A stretch of 64,000 nucleotides of DNA. Source: Phycisphaerae bacterium. GTDB taxonomy: Bacteria > Planctomycetota > Phycisphaerae > UBA1845 > PWPN01. Location of the stretch: NCBI GenBank assembly GCA_012729395.1, contig JAAYDF010000244.1, positions 1 through 64,000 on the forward strand, read 5' to 3'. The notes below the pieces were generated by a model. That model was given only the letters and a program-made list of their open reading frames with translations, did no database searches and was not told where the DNA came from. Positions 8,642 to 17,917 of this stretch are shown here, in pieces (position 1 is the stretch's first letter; each line of letters opens with the position of its first letter). The position numbers were made by a program, and so were the translations under genes.

Positions 8642-11298
8642 AAGACGTGTCCAATCCCAGTGCGGCGAGCCGTCGCCTGTTCTTCGGAACCAACGTGGCG
8701 GTCATGGTGCTCTTGGCGGTGTTCCTGCTGGTCGCGGTCAATCTGCTGGCCCACCACAGCGGCACGCGGGCCGACCTGAGCGGCGGGCTTGCGGGGCATC
8801 GTATCTCCGATCGTACCAAGAAAGTCCTTGACCAGGCGGGCGACGACCTGAGCATCACGACGGTGTACGCCTCCGACGCCCCGGGCACCGCCCGCAAGGA
8901 GTTCTTCCCCAAGGTCCAGGATCTCTGCACCGAGATCCGCGAACACAAACGCTCCGCCACCGTGCAGCACATCCGCAGCAGCAACGACCAAGCGGAATTG
9001 CGCGACCGCATCCAGAAGAAGTTCGGGACGGCGGCGGCGCAGTACGACGAGGTCATCACCCAGGCCCAGGCGGTCTGGGGCGAGTTGGCGGAGTTGCTCC
9101 GCCCGCAGCGCGAGATGATTGCCGGGCTGCTCAACAGCGACGCCTGGCTGTCGGGCTTCTCGACGCTCGCGAACATCGCCGCCGTCCTGCAGAAAGACCT
9201 GAAGAACATCGAGGATACCCGTCGTGATGTGGATGACCTCGTCCGCGGTGAGGGTCTGCCGCGATACCAGGAAGCCAACACCAAGATTCGCGACGCCAAC
9301 AACGAGTTGAAGCGGCACTTGGAGCAGGCCCAGAACTGGCTCAAGGAGATGGACAAGCTCGTCAAAGCCCTTGGCGACCCGAGCAACGAGTTTGCCCAGA
9401 CGACTCGGCAACGCAACGCCGACTTGGCCGAACGCCTCGCCGAGCTGCGCAAGATCGCCGGCGAGCCCACCGATCCGAGCATTCCGGAGGATCCCAAGCC
9501 GACGCTCCAGGAGTTCGCCAAGGCGGCTTTGCAGCTTGCCGACTGGCTGAACGAGGAGGCCCGTCGGGTCGATACCTTCGTCGCCAGTTATCCCGCCATC
9601 CGGCAATATCCCAAGTGGCAGGTACAGCGCGGTATCTTCGTGATGGATTTGCCCATGTTGCTGACCTCCACGGCGGAGGATCTCAGCACCAGTGGCCGTG
9701 AGCTTCGCCGCATCCTGCAGGAGCCCAACATTCCGCTGGACCAGCTCCAGAACGTGGTTCGGCAGCTTCGGGGCATCGGCGTGTCGGTCGGCGAGAACCT
9801 CAAGCAGTGGAGCGATACCCTGACCGCCATCCTTGATGAGGCGGCGCGGGTCGACGATGCGTCAAAGGACTTCCTCGCCAGGGGCGGCGAGGGCGAGATC
9901 TACAGCAAACCGCTCACGCGGCTCAACGAGATCGCGACCAAGATTTCGGAATTGCCGGAACTCAAGCTCGACGAAATCGCGACCCGGCTGCGGGACGACA
10001 ACATCATCGTGGTCGAGCGCGGCGACCAGGTGAAGGTCATCACCTTCGACGAGACTTGGCCGCTCGCTGATCCGATGGGCGGCATGCGAGGTTCCGAGGA
10101 TGGGGCCACGCCGCGCGTATTCGACGGCGACACGGCGGTATCCAACGCCCTGCTGGCCATGATTGCCGACAAGCCCGTGGCGAAAGTGGTCCTGGTCACT
10201 TTCGAGGAGCAGGTGCCCCCGCAGATGCGGCAGATGCAGAGACCCATGACCGGGCCTATGCCGTTGGAGTCCATCCGCTTCCTGCGTGAGAAACTCGAAG
10301 CCATGCAGTTCAAGGTGGAAGAGTGGAACCTGGCGGAGGAGGGAGCCAAGGACCGATTGCCGACCACGGAGGAAGGCGTCCCGATCATCCATATCTTCCT
10401 GCCTCCGCCTCCGCCCCCGCCGCCGTTCATGCGTTCGGGCGAGCAGAAGACCTTCACACCGCAGGACGCCGAGATCGCACGACGGGTGCTCGGCGAGAAA
10501 GGCCGGGGGCTCTTCCTTGCTCTGTGGATGCAGCAGCCCATGCAGTTTGGCCCACCCATCGAGTACGGCTGGGGGCCCATCCTGCGGGATGACTGGGGCG
10601 TGGACGTCGATACGCAGCGACGGGTTATCCGCGGCGTGGTGGATCGCCGGGAGCCCGGCCGCTACGGGATCAACGTCGTTCAGTGGTGGTACATGCAGCT
10701 CAACAGCTTCACCGAGCACGCTATCGGCTACCCGCTGCGGGCCAGACGGATGCTTATCAAGGATGCTTGCCCGATCAACATCGCCGAGCAGGTGCCCGAG
10801 CATGTCAAGCTGCAGCCGGTGCTCGAGGCCCCCAAGGGAGCCACCGATCTCTGGGCGGAGCAGGATATCGAGCGGATCTTCATGGCGCTCCAGACCGGAG
10901 CGCGGGACGGCTCGTTCACTCGCAGTGAGCAAGCCGTAGCCCCGCCGTTCCCGGTGATTCTGTCGGGCGAGAACTCCGACAAGAACAGCAAGATCGTGGT
11001 GATGGGCAACGCGCTGTCGGTCCGCGACGACTACCTGCAGCAGCGGGTCGTGCGGTTCGGTGAGAAGGCGACCCGGCTGATGACCGACCCGCCGCCGACG
11101 GAGAATGTGGATCTCTTCGTCAATGCTTTGTACTGGCTGGCGGATCGGCCGGACCTCATTGCGGCCGGCCCGGCGGAAGTGCCAATCGTCGGCCCCATCG
11201 AGCCTGGCAGTCGCAGTTTCCTCTGGTTCATGAACTTTGCCTGGACGGCGGCCGTTGTCGGGGCTGGTGTGATCATGTGGTTTGTTCGGAGAAAATAG
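8632..11298 (+). CDS. GldG-like ABC transport auxiliary protein with long coiled-coil insertion
   Basis: The protein has 888 residues with an N-terminal transmembrane span (about 21-42, VAVMVLLAVFLLVAVNLL) and a C-terminal one (about 860-883, just before the Arg/Lys end). This is the bitopic plan of GldG-family ABC auxiliaries. The GldG-like substrate-facing part starts with the RADLSGGLAGHRIS region, and the later part (TFDETWPL, DGDTAVSNALLAMIADKPVAKV) resembles the family. Between them, about residues 110-430 are strongly helical and charged (EVITQAQAVWGELAELLRPQ, EANTKIRDANNELKRHLEQA), suggesting a long coiled coil. A proline run (PPPPPPPP) interrupts the second half. It overlaps the permease gene and probably forms part of one membrane complex. 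Confidence 0.8.
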   Translation: MAVKDVSNPSAASRRLFFGTNVAVMVLLAVFLLVAVNLLAHHSGTRADLSGGLAGHRISDRTKKVLDQAGDDLSITTVYASDAPGTARKEFFPKVQDLCTEIREHKRSATVQHIRSSNDQAELRDRIQKKFGTAAAQYDEVITQAQAVWGELAELLRPQREMIAGLLNSDAWLSGFSTLANIAAVLQKDLKNIEDTRRDVDDLVRGEGLPRYQEANTKIRDANNELKRHLEQAQNWLKEMDKLVKALGDPSNEFAQTTRQRNADLAERLAELRKIAGEPTDPSIPEDPKPTLQEFAKAALQLADWLNEEARRVDTFVASYPAIRQYPKWQVQRGIFVMDLPMLLTSTAEDLSTSGRELRRILQEPNIPLDQLQNVVRQLRGIGVSVGENLKQWSDTLTAILDEAARVDDASKDFLARGGEGEIYSKPLTRLNEIATKISELPELKLDEIATRLRDDNIIVVERGDQVKVITFDETWPLADPMGGMRGSEDGATPRVFDGDTAVSNALLAMIADKPVAKVVLVTFEEQVPPQMRQMQRPMTGPMPLESIRFLREKLEAMQFKVEEWNLAEEGAKDRLPTTEEGVPIIHIFLPPPPPPPPFMRSGEQKTFTPQDAEIARRVLGEKGRGLFLALWMQQPMQFGPPIEYGWGPILRDDWGVDVDTQRRVIRGVVDRREPGRYGINVVQWWYMQLNSFTEHAIGYPLRARRMLIKDACPINIAEQVPEHVKLQPVLEAPKGATDLWAEQDIERIFMALQTGARDGSFTRSEQAVAPPFPVILSGENSDKNSKIVVMGNALSVRDDYLQQRVVRFGEKATRLMTDPPPTENVDLFVNALYWLADRPDLIAAGPAEVPIVGPIEPGSRSFLWFMNFAWTAAVVGAGVIMWFVRRK

Positions 11299-11304
11299 GC
11301 AACC

Positions 11305-13956
11305 ATGAATACGAAAACAACCTTAGGGCTGGCTTTGGTCTGTGTCCTGGCTGGGATCATGGTCCTTGTGATCAAGCCGTGGGCGCCCAAGGTTGAGGAG
11401 GCCAAGGCCGCCGACGCCGAGAGCGCTCTGTTCGATCCCAAGCCGGAAGGCTTCGACCGCATCGAGCTCATCCGTCGCGACGGGACAACACTCGTGTTTG
11501 TCCGCTCGGCGGGTGAGGAGTGGGATATGGAGGCTCCGCTGAAGGCGCCGGCCGCTCGCTTCGAGGTCGACGCCCTGGCCGAGGCCGTCGCCGGAATCAA
11601 GTACGATCGCCAGTATTCCGAAGACAGTGCGGATCGGCCCAGCGGTGCGGTCAGCGGGCTGGATAAGCCGGTGGCTACGGTCAAGTTACTCAAGCAAGGC
11701 AAGGCCCTTGCTGAGGTGCGCGTGGGCGCGCGTGCCCCCGTGGGGACGGGCAACTTCGTTCAGCGGCCTGACTCCGCGACCATCTTCCTGGCCAAGACCG
11801 ACCTGTCGCGTCAGTTGGACAAGCGGCTGGAGAGTTACCGTGACAAGCGAGTCGTCAAGTTCAACCTCGGCGACGTTCGCCACGTCAAAGCCGAGGGCAT
11901 GCGCCATTTCGAGCTGGTTCGCAAGCCCGACGAGTCCTTTGTTCTGGAAAGCCCGCAGCGTGCCCGAGCGGACAAGAGCAAAGTGGAGGAGATGCTTCGG
12001 CCGCTGACGAACCTTTATGTCGATTCCTTCCTGGACGATGAGCCGATCTCGTATCGTCCCTACGGCCTGGAAACCCCGCGTCTGCGACTGACAGTGCAGA
12101 CGGAGGAGGCTCGGCCGGCCAAGGCTAAGCCGGGTGATCCAGACACCCAGCCGGCCGATACCCAACCCAGCGTCGAGTCTCGCACGTACGTCCTGTTGGT
12201 GGGGGGGGCGACGGATACCAAGGGCGAAGCTTACTTCGCTCGGCTGGAGTCCGCTCCGTGGGTATTCTCCATCCGCCAGAATACGCTGGACTCGCTGAGC
12301 CCCGAGGTTGCCCAATTGCGGGCCAAGGCCCTTGTGCAAGTGGACACCACGCTGGTTCGCAAGATCGAGGCACAGACGCCGGGTGGGCCGCTGGCCCTCG
12401 CGCTCGACGACAAGGGGCAATGGCGTTTCGACGATCAGACGGAAGCCGACAACACGTTCGTTTCCGACCTGCTTCAGGCGGTGCGCGATATGCAGGCCAC
12501 CGAGTTCGTCGATCCGTCCGGTACCCTGGTGATGATCGATTGGGACCGTCCGCAGGCCAAGGTCGTGTTGCACCAGACTGGCGAGTTGACGCCGGTGACG
12601 CTCTTGGTTGGACCGCCGACCGCCAGCGGGAAGATGGTCTATGTCCGCAATCCCGCCGAGGAGGGGATGGCCGCCGTCCGCGAAGAAGCTGTGGCCCAGC
12701 TTCTCCAGCCGCCGCTTGCCTACCGTACTCGGCTGGTCATGTCGTTCAAAAGCGAATTGGTCAAGGAGATCGAGATCGAGCGAGTCGCCACAACGAGTGT
12801 GCGTCTGGCCAAGAAGGGTGCGCAGTGGTTCATGAGCCAGCCCGTCGAGGCCCCCGCCGACCAGGAAGCGGTGCGGAACCTTCTTCAGGATTTCTCGTCG
12901 CTGTCGGCCAAGAGCGTAGTCGCGGCGGGTAGCAAGGCGGACGTCGGGCTTGATAAGCCGCAGGTTTCGCTGGTGTTGTGGGCTGAGCCGCCCGCGGCCG
13001 CTCCGGAGACCGCGGTGGTCGGCGAAGAACCCAAGGCTGCCGCAAGCCAACCAGCCGAGACGGCACCCGCCGCCGATAGCGAACGCGACATCAAGGTCCT
13101 GCGGGAGCTACTGGAATACCAGAAGAGCAACCCCGACGAGAACCCGCTGGCCACCCAGATGCTCGAACAGCGTCTGGCTCAGGCTGTGGCGGCTACGCAG
13201 CCGGCGGGTGCTGCGGGCACGCAGCCGACGAGCGATCCCGAACGCGACATCAAGGTCTTGCATGAGCTGCTGGAGTTCCAGAAGAAGAATCCGCAGGAGA
13301 ACCCGGTAGCCACCAAGATGCTTCACCAGCTCTTGGCTGAGCGGCAAGCCCAGACCCAGCCGGCCTCCGCTCCCGCGGCGCCGGCAGCGCCAACAGTGGC
13401 CACGCCTGTCGCTCTTCGAGTACACCTCAGTCGCAAGGACGGTACCACCTATGCTGCCTTGCCTGACAGCGACACGATCTACGTGGTCGAAGACCGCGTC
13501 TTCGATGATGCGACTGCCGAGCTGCGCGATCGTCAGGTCACTCGCTTCCAGAACGACGAGGTCGTGGAGATCGCGTTCCGCTCGCCGGATGGAACCCTCA
13601 CGCTTCGCAAGAGCGGTGATGACTGGCGGTACCTGGAGGATCCGGTTGTCCCCATCGACAAGCAGAAGGTGACCGATATCCTGACCGGATTGCGGGAGAT
13701 CAGGACGCATCGCTACGTTGATTACTCCGCGGCGGAACTCGGGCGGTATGGCTTGCTCGAGGGCACGGATCGCGTGTCGATCGGGCTTCAGGATGCTCGC
13801 CGGATCGAAGTGATCGTTTCCGCGGCCGGCCCCGAAGGCGACCCCGATCAGAGCAGGTACGCGGCCCTGGCAGGCAAGAACGAGGTCTTCCTCCTCAAGA
13901 AGGACCAGGCCGACAAGTTCCGCCAGAAGCTCGAAGACGTCGAGAAACGCAACTGA
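11305..13956 (+). CDS. DUF4340-domain membrane-anchored protein
   Basis: An 883-residue protein with an N-terminal membrane anchor (TLGLALVCVLAGIMVLVI) and repeated DUF4340-like modules. Several blocks share the pattern 'lysine/arginine, W-x-(phe/met), ... P... (A/D)...V..LL..L..L', for example EWDMEAPLKAPAARFEVDAL, QWFMSQPVEAPADQEAVRNL and DWRYLEDPVVPIDKQKVTDI. DUF4340 genes regularly follow GldG in this type of operon; their biochemical role is unknown. About residues 592-676 contain a near-perfect internal duplication (ERDIKVLRELLEYQ... and ERDIKVLHELLEFQ...) set in Ala/Pro/Gln-rich linkers. Only 6 bp separate it from the GldG-like gene, so the four genes probably make one transcript. Confidence 0.82.
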   Translation: MNTKTTLGLALVCVLAGIMVLVIKPWAPKVEEAKAADAESALFDPKPEGFDRIELIRRDGTTLVFVRSAGEEWDMEAPLKAPAARFEVDALAEAVAGIKYDRQYSEDSADRPSGAVSGLDKPVATVKLLKQGKALAEVRVGARAPVGTGNFVQRPDSATIFLAKTDLSRQLDKRLESYRDKRVVKFNLGDVRHVKAEGMRHFELVRKPDESFVLESPQRARADKSKVEEMLRPLTNLYVDSFLDDEPISYRPYGLETPRLRLTVQTEEARPAKAKPGDPDTQPADTQPSVESRTYVLLVGGATDTKGEAYFARLESAPWVFSIRQNTLDSLSPEVAQLRAKALVQVDTTLVRKIEAQTPGGPLALALDDKGQWRFDDQTEADNTFVSDLLQAVRDMQATEFVDPSGTLVMIDWDRPQAKVVLHQTGELTPVTLLVGPPTASGKMVYVRNPAEEGMAAVREEAVAQLLQPPLAYRTRLVMSFKSELVKEIEIERVATTSVRLAKKGAQWFMSQPVEAPADQEAVRNLLQDFSSLSAKSVVAAGSKADVGLDKPQVSLVLWAEPPAAAPETAVVGEEPKAAASQPAETAPAADSERDIKVLRELLEYQKSNPDENPLATQMLEQRLAQAVAATQPAGAAGTQPTSDPERDIKVLHELLEFQKKNPQENPVATKMLHQLLAERQAQTQPASAPAAPAAPTVATPVALRVHLSRKDGTTYAALPDSDTIYVVEDRVFDDATAELRDRQVTRFQNDEVVEIAFRSPDGTLTLRKSGDDWRYLEDPVVPIDKQKVTDILTGLREIRTHRYVDYSAAELGRYGLLEGTDRVSIGLQDARRIEVIVSAAGPEGDPDQSRYAALAGKNEVFLLKKDQADKFRQKLEDVEKRN

Positions 13957-14018
13957 CGCCAGAAGACAGGCAACTTGCTGCCGTTTTCTGAGACGTCGGG
14001 GGGCGGAGGATATGGCCC

Positions 14019-14306
14019 ATGGGTGAGCCGCTGCCTGCGATTCGCCGCACGGTCCTGTACAGCGGGACGGTCCAGGGTGTGGGCTTCCGCTACACGACGG
14101 AGCGGGTAGCGGCCCGCTTCTCGGTGAGCGGGTGGGTCCGTAACCTGCCCGATGGGCGGGTTGAGTTGGTCGTGGAAGGGGAGCCCGGCGAGTTGGACCG
14201 GCTTGTGGCGGCGGTAGATCGGGCGATGTATGGGTACATCCGCGGCCGGGAGGTTCGAGAGGCGCCGGCCACCGGGGAATGTGCCGGCTTTGGGATTCGA
14301 CACTGA
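14019..14306 (+). CDS. acyP: acylphosphatase
   Basis: At 95 residues this has the normal length of the family. The catalytic loop [14 protein letters not shown] (about 19-32) has the phosphate-binding Arg, and the partner Asn is in [18 protein letters not shown] (about 37-54). It hydrolyses acyl phosphates such as carbamoyl phosphate or 1,3-bisphosphoglycerate in the cytosol. The GGAGGA at 14005-14010, eight bases upstream, supports this ATG. It lies after the DUF4340 gene and just ahead of the ribosomal L35-L20 pair, whose promoter starts right at its 3' end. Confidence 0.95.
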   Translation: MGEPLPAIRRTVLYSGTVQGVGFRYTTERVAARFSVSGWVRNLPDGRVELVVEGEPGELDRLVAAVDRAMYGYIRGREVREAPATGECAGFGIRH

Positions 14307-14308
14307 GC

Positions 14309-14336
14309 TTGCATTACCCGGGCGGGTGGGTACAAT
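14309..14336 (+). promoter_or_regulatory. candidate promoter of rpmI-rplT
   Basis: TTGCAT (14309-14314), a 16-bp spacer and TACAAT (14331-14336) lie immediately after the acylphosphatase stop codon. About 100 bases of leader would precede rpmI. I saw no clear L20-binding pseudoknot in this leader. Confidence 0.5.
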
Positions 14337-14440
14337 GGCTGGATTCGCCGACTAGGGGGCAAGCGGATAGGCCGCGGGGGCCCCGTGTGCCCGCGTCCAG
14401 GGCCGGCGGACCAGGATGAGACACAACAGCGAGTGATACG

Positions 14441-14635
14441 ATGCCGAAGCAGAAAACCCACAAGGGATTGACCAAACGAGTCAAGGTGACGGGTCGAGGC
14501 AAGGTCAAGCGGCACAGGGCTTTTCGGGGCCACTTGTTGAGCAGTCGGTCGGCGAAACGTCGTCGGCGTCTGCGGCAGACGGTCTTGCTGATGCCGGCCG
14601 ATGCCCGCCGGGCCAAGGAGGCCATGGGCGAGTAG
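14441..14635 (+). CDS. rpmI: 50S ribosomal protein L35
   Basis: A 64-residue, strongly basic protein with the L35 hallmark start MPKQKTHKGLTKRVKVTGRG and the RHRAFRGHLLSSRSAKRRR core that binds 23S rRNA. Length is normal. It is paired with rplT 135 bp downstream, the standard arrangement. The usual infC partner is not next to it: acylphosphatase takes that place. Confidence 0.97.
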   Translation: MPKQKTHKGLTKRVKVTGRGKVKRHRAFRGHLLSSRSAKRRRRLRQTVLLMPADARRAKEAMGE

Positions 14636-14770
14636 CGTCGGATACCCCTCGTGGGCCGCGGGAGGGCATCAGCCTGGTTTCCCCGCGGGTGTGAAGTGAA
14701 CGTGGATTAGACGACGGACCCTGCGGCGGCCGGCTTGGCCCGACAGGGGCTGCGACAAGGAGAGACGGTC

Positions 14771-15118
14771 ATGCCGCGTGTGAGTGTTGGGGCCGCCAGG
14801 GCGAGACGGAAGCGACGAATTCGCGCCGCTACCAAGGGCTATCGGGCCTCGCGAAGCAAGCAGACGCACACCATGATGCCCGCCATCACGCGGGCAGGGG
14901 TCTACGCGTATCGCGATCGGCGGGCCCGCAAGCGCGACTTCCGCGGCCTGTGGATCACCCGGCTGACGGCGGCCTGCCGTGCGAGAGGGATCAGCTACTC
15001 GCGATTCATGAAGGCTCTCAAGCTCAAGTGCGTCGGTCTTAATCGCAAGATGCTCAGCGAATTGGCCATCGCCGACGAGGCGGCTTTCGATAAGATCGTC
15101 GCTCTGGCCCAAGCCTGA
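14771..15118 (+). CDS. rplT: 50S ribosomal protein L20
   Basis: About 115 residues. The start MPRVSVGAARARRKRRIRAA and the following KGYRASRSKQTHTMM, YAYRDRRARKRDFRGLWI and ISYSRFMKALK blocks are typical of L20, which nucleates early 50S assembly and in many bacteria represses its own operon. I chose the ATG at 14771 over the longer open frame because AAGGAG lies at 14758-14763 and the product then starts with the canonical L20 N-terminus. It converges with the glycosyltransferase gene, with only 9 bp between the two stop codons. Confidence 0.97.
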   Translation: MPRVSVGAARARRKRRIRAATKGYRASRSKQTHTMMPAITRAGVYAYRDRRARKRDFRGLWITRLTAACRARGISYSRFMKALKLKCVGLNRKMLSELAIADEAAFDKIVALAQA

Positions 15119-15127
15119 CGGCCAGAT

Positions 15128-16279
15128 TCACCCGCCCAGACGCTCGTAGAGTGCTTCCAGTTCGTCCACCATGCGCCGGTAGTCGAACCGCGCCAGGCAT
15201 AGCTCGCGGCCGGCTTGACCCATGCGCTCCCGTTCATCTGGGGCGCCGGCCAAGCGAAGCATCGCCGCCGTCAGTCCCGCGGTGTCGTTCAGTTTGACCA
15301 GCAGGCCCGTCTGCCCGGGGAGCACGACCTCCGGGGCTCCGTCGATATCGAAACTCACCACCGGCCGCTCCATCAGCAGAGATTGTACCGCCGCTCGCGG
15401 CAGCCCCTCCCACTGCGAAGCATGGACCAGCAGGTCGATCCCGTCGAGAACCTCGGGCACCGCCGAAGGGGGAATCAACCCGGTCAGGTGCACCCGCGAG
15501 CGCATACCCAGGCGTTCAAGCTGGGCCTCGTACTCCGCCCGTTGAGCCCCGTCCCCGACCCAGACGAATCGCAGCCGCGGATTCTGTCGCGCCGCTTCCG
15601 CCATCGCCGGAATGAGTTGCTCGTATCCCTTGTTGCGAAACAGCCGGGCCACCGTGCCGACCACCACCTCCGTGTCCTCGACTCCCCATCCTTGCCGCGT
15701 GGCAGCCCGCTTGGCTTGGTCGGGGGTGAACCAATCCGTACGCATCCCGGAGTAGACGGTGGTGAACTTCTCCGGTTCGGCCAGCCCGGCGATCACCGCC
15801 TGGTCTCGCAGGCCGTCCGCCACCGTCACAATGTGATCGGTGAAGCGAGCGCAGTACCGCTCCAGGAGACGGTACAGGGTACGGGTGGGCCACGGCTGTG
15901 TGCGATTGAAGCTCATGCCATGGATGGTGTGGACGATGAGCGGTACGCCGGCGTCGCGCGCGGCAAGCCGACCGATCACGCCCGCTTTGCTGCTGTGGGT
16001 GTGCACGACCTGCGGCCGAAGCTCGCCGAACACGGCGGTGAGTTCTCGCCGAGCTTGCCGATCGAGCATCGGTCGCACCGCTCGTCGCAGGCTGGGCACG
16101 ACGTGCACGTCGTATCCCCCAGCGCGGGCGGTCTCCAGGAGGCTGCCTTCCGGCCCCGATTCGGGGCCGGTGACCAGGGTCACATGGTGTCCGTGATCGT
16201 GCAGGCCGGCGCAGCTTAAATGCGTGTTCTCCTGCGCACCGCCGATGATCATGCGTGTGATGACGTGGCAGATGTTCAT
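15128..16279 (-). CDS. GT4-family glycosyltransferase
   Basis: The protein has 383 residues with the GT-B double Rossmann plan. The N-terminal half begins MNICHVITRMIIGGAQENTHL, with the acceptor-side glycine-rich loop. The C-terminal half has VGTVARLFRNKGYEQLIPAM (about 200-219) and the EX7E-like donor-binding segment at EGLPRAAVQSLLME (about 290-303). Family members transfer a sugar from an NDP-sugar in cell-surface polysaccharide or glycolipid synthesis; the donor here is unknown. Its ATG overlaps the truA stop in an ATGA junction, so it is probably translated with truA and the upstream sigma factor. Confidence 0.9.
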   Translation of the reverse strand: MNICHVITRMIIGGAQENTHLSCAGLHDHGHHVTLVTGPESGPEGSLLETARAGGYDVHVVPSLRRAVRPMLDRQARRELTAVFGELRPQVVHTHSSKAGVIGRLAARDAGVPLIVHTIHGMSFNRTQPWPTRTLYRLLERYCARFTDHIVTVADGLRDQAVIAGLAEPEKFTTVYSGMRTDWFTPDQAKRAATRQGWGVEDTEVVVGTVARLFRNKGYEQLIPAMAEAARQNPRLRFVWVGDGAQRAEYEAQLERLGMRSRVHLTGLIPPSAVPEVLDGIDLLVHASQWEGLPRAAVQSLLMERPVVSFDIDGAPEVVLPGQTGLLVKLNDTAGLTAAMLRLAGAPDERERMGQAGRELCLARFDYRRMVDELEALYERLGG

Positions 16280-17133
16280 GGCTCGCTGTCCACGGGGTGC
16301 GTTGGGTTGGCGTTGGGCAGCGGGGCAGACTCGTCGAGATTCTCTTCGACGCCCTCATGCTGCGCCTCGCGGCTTTCCAGGGCGGGCAGGTCGTAGCGTA
16401 CCCATTGCAGGCAGAGCCCCCGGGCGGGTGCGGTCGGGCCTGCTTGTGAGCGGTCGCCGCTGGCGAGGATGTCGACCACCTGCTCAGGGGGCCAGTGGCC
16501 GCGTCCGACCTCGACCAGCGTGCCCACGATGTTCCGCACTTGGTTGTAGAGGAAGCCGTTGCCTTCCACGTCGACATAGACGTGTTCGCCGTGGCGGTAT
16601 ACGTCCAGGTGAAAAATCCGCCGGACCGTGGATTGTCGGGGGCTGCCCCGGGTCGCGAACGCGGCGAAGTCATGCTCTCCGGTGAGCAGTTCGGCGGCAA
16701 CCCGCATCTTCCCGACGTCGAGCGGATGCCAGAAATGGTAGGCGTAGCGGTGTTGAAGCGTCTCGACAGGGCGGTGGTGGCTGGCGTAGATGGTGTATCG
16801 GTACAGCTTGGAGACCGCGTCGCGCGAGGCCCAGAAAGCGGGTGGAACCTCGCTGACCTGGATGATCGAGATATCCTTGGGCAGTCGGCCACCAATCGCA
16901 TGGTGGAGCCGCTCACAGGGCATCGTATGGCTGGTATGGAAGTTGGCAACCTGGCCGTGGGCGTGAACCCCTGCGTCCGTGCGACCAGACCCGACCAGCA
17001 TCACCTGGTGCCGAGCGACTCGCCGGATCGCCTGTTCCACCGTTTCCTGCACGGTCCGCAGGCCGGGCTGCGTCTGCCAGCCGTGGAAATCGGTTCCGTC
17101 GTAGGCCAGCAGCAGCCGAATGTTTCGGGGCAT
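16276..17133 (-). CDS. truA: tRNA pseudouridine(38-40) synthase
   Basis: A 285-residue protein with the TruA landmarks: the start IRLLLAYDGTDFHGWQ, the catalytic aspartate in GSGRTDAGVHAHGQVANF (about 50-67), and later QSTVRRIFHLDV and FLYNQVRNIVGTLVEVG. It isomerises uridines 38-40 in the tRNA anticodon stem. The C-terminal 30 residues are acidic and low-complexity and extend slightly beyond the family core. It follows the sigma factor with a 1-bp gap and overlaps the glycosyltransferase start by 4 bp. Confidence 0.96.
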   Translation of the reverse strand: MPRNIRLLLAYDGTDFHGWQTQPGLRTVQETVEQAIRRVARHQVMLVGSGRTDAGVHAHGQVANFHTSHTMPCERLHHAIGGRLPKDISIIQVSEVPPAFWASRDAVSKLYRYTIYASHHRPVETLQHRYAYHFWHPLDVGKMRVAAELLTGEHDFAAFATRGSPRQSTVRRIFHLDVYRHGEHVYVDVEGNGFLYNQVRNIVGTLVEVGRGHWPPEQVVDILASGDRSQAGPTAPARGLCLQWVRYDLPALESREAQHEGVEENLDESAPLPNANPTHPVDSEP

Positions 17134-17134
17134 G

Positions 17135-17917
17135 TTACGCGACCAGCTCTTCCTCGAGTTTGTCCTTGAACCGGGCCCGGAGCCGTCCGATCACGTCCTT
17201 GTGGATCTGGCTGACACGTGATTCGGACAGGTCCAGGACGACGCCGATCTCAGCCATGGTGAGATCTTCATAATAGTACAGGATCAGGACGAGTCTTTCC
17301 TCCCGGCTGAGTCCTCGGGTGATGAACTCGGTGAGCATGGTCCGGGCCATCCGCGTCGACGGGTCGGTCTGGTGAGGGTCGCCGACGTCCCAAGCCCGTT
17401 CACTGGATCGGCCGCGGCTGCCCGAGTCCCGCGGGTCCATGGCCGAGAAGTGGACCTCGCGGCCCAGTTGGGAGATCCGTGAGAGCTGGTCATAGCGGTC
17501 CTGAGACAGTCCCATGCGCTTGGCGATCTCGTCATGCATGGGTGGACGGCCCAATTCGGCATCGAGCAGTTCTCTCGCGCTCATCCGTCTCTTCTCGAAT
17601 GTGCGGACGGTTCGCGACTGAGGATCAAGGCTTCGCAGCCAGTCCATCACCGCACCGATGATGCGCTGTTGGCAGAAGGTCTCGAATTTGGCCTTGCGGA
17701 GCGGGTTGTATCCTTCCACCGCCTCGATCAGGCCGTCGTAGCCGGCACTGCAAATCTCATCGTAGCTGATCTGGGCCGGCAGCTTCCGTGACAGCCGCGC
17801 CGCCTGGATGTGCACCAGGGGGGCGTACTGCTCGACTAGAGCATTCCGGTAGACGTCTCCACGCGTCTTAAGAAACTTCTTCCACAACACATCGACGGAC
17901 TGCTTCGCTGCGTTCAT
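17135..17917 (-). CDS. sigma-70 family factor, FliA/WhiG-like
   Basis: About 260 residues with regions 2, 3 and 4: EQYAPLVHIQAARLSRKLP and FETFCQQRIIGAVMDWLRSLD (region 2), RTVRTFEKRRMSAREL and GRPPMHDEIAKRMGLSQDRY (region 3), and EERLVLILYYYEDLTMAEIG then VLDLSESRVSQIHKDVIGRL (region 4). The MDWLRSLDPQSRTVR segment is close to the FliA/WhiG group. No flagellar genes surround it here, so its regulon could be motility-related or something else. The ATG at 17917 is preferred to the open-frame start because GGGAGG lies 6 bases upstream. It heads a probable sigma-truA-glycosyltransferase transcript. Confidence 0.9.
   Translation of the reverse strand: MNAAKQSVDVLWKKFLKTRGDVYRNALVEQYAPLVHIQAARLSRKLPAQISYDEICSAGYDGLIEAVEGYNPLRKAKFETFCQQRIIGAVMDWLRSLDPQSRTVRTFEKRRMSARELLDAELGRPPMHDEIAKRMGLSQDRYDQLSRISQLGREVHFSAMDPRDSGSRGRSSERAWDVGDPHQTDPSTRMARTMLTEFITRGLSREERLVLILYYYEDLTMAEIGVVLDLSESRVSQIHKDVIGRLRARFKDKLEEELVA

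Noticed and set aside
11686-13050. 454-codon minus-strand frame within the DUF4340 gene
   Set aside because: Antisense shadow: no motifs, no ribosome-binding site, and the plus strand encodes a coherent multi-module protein.
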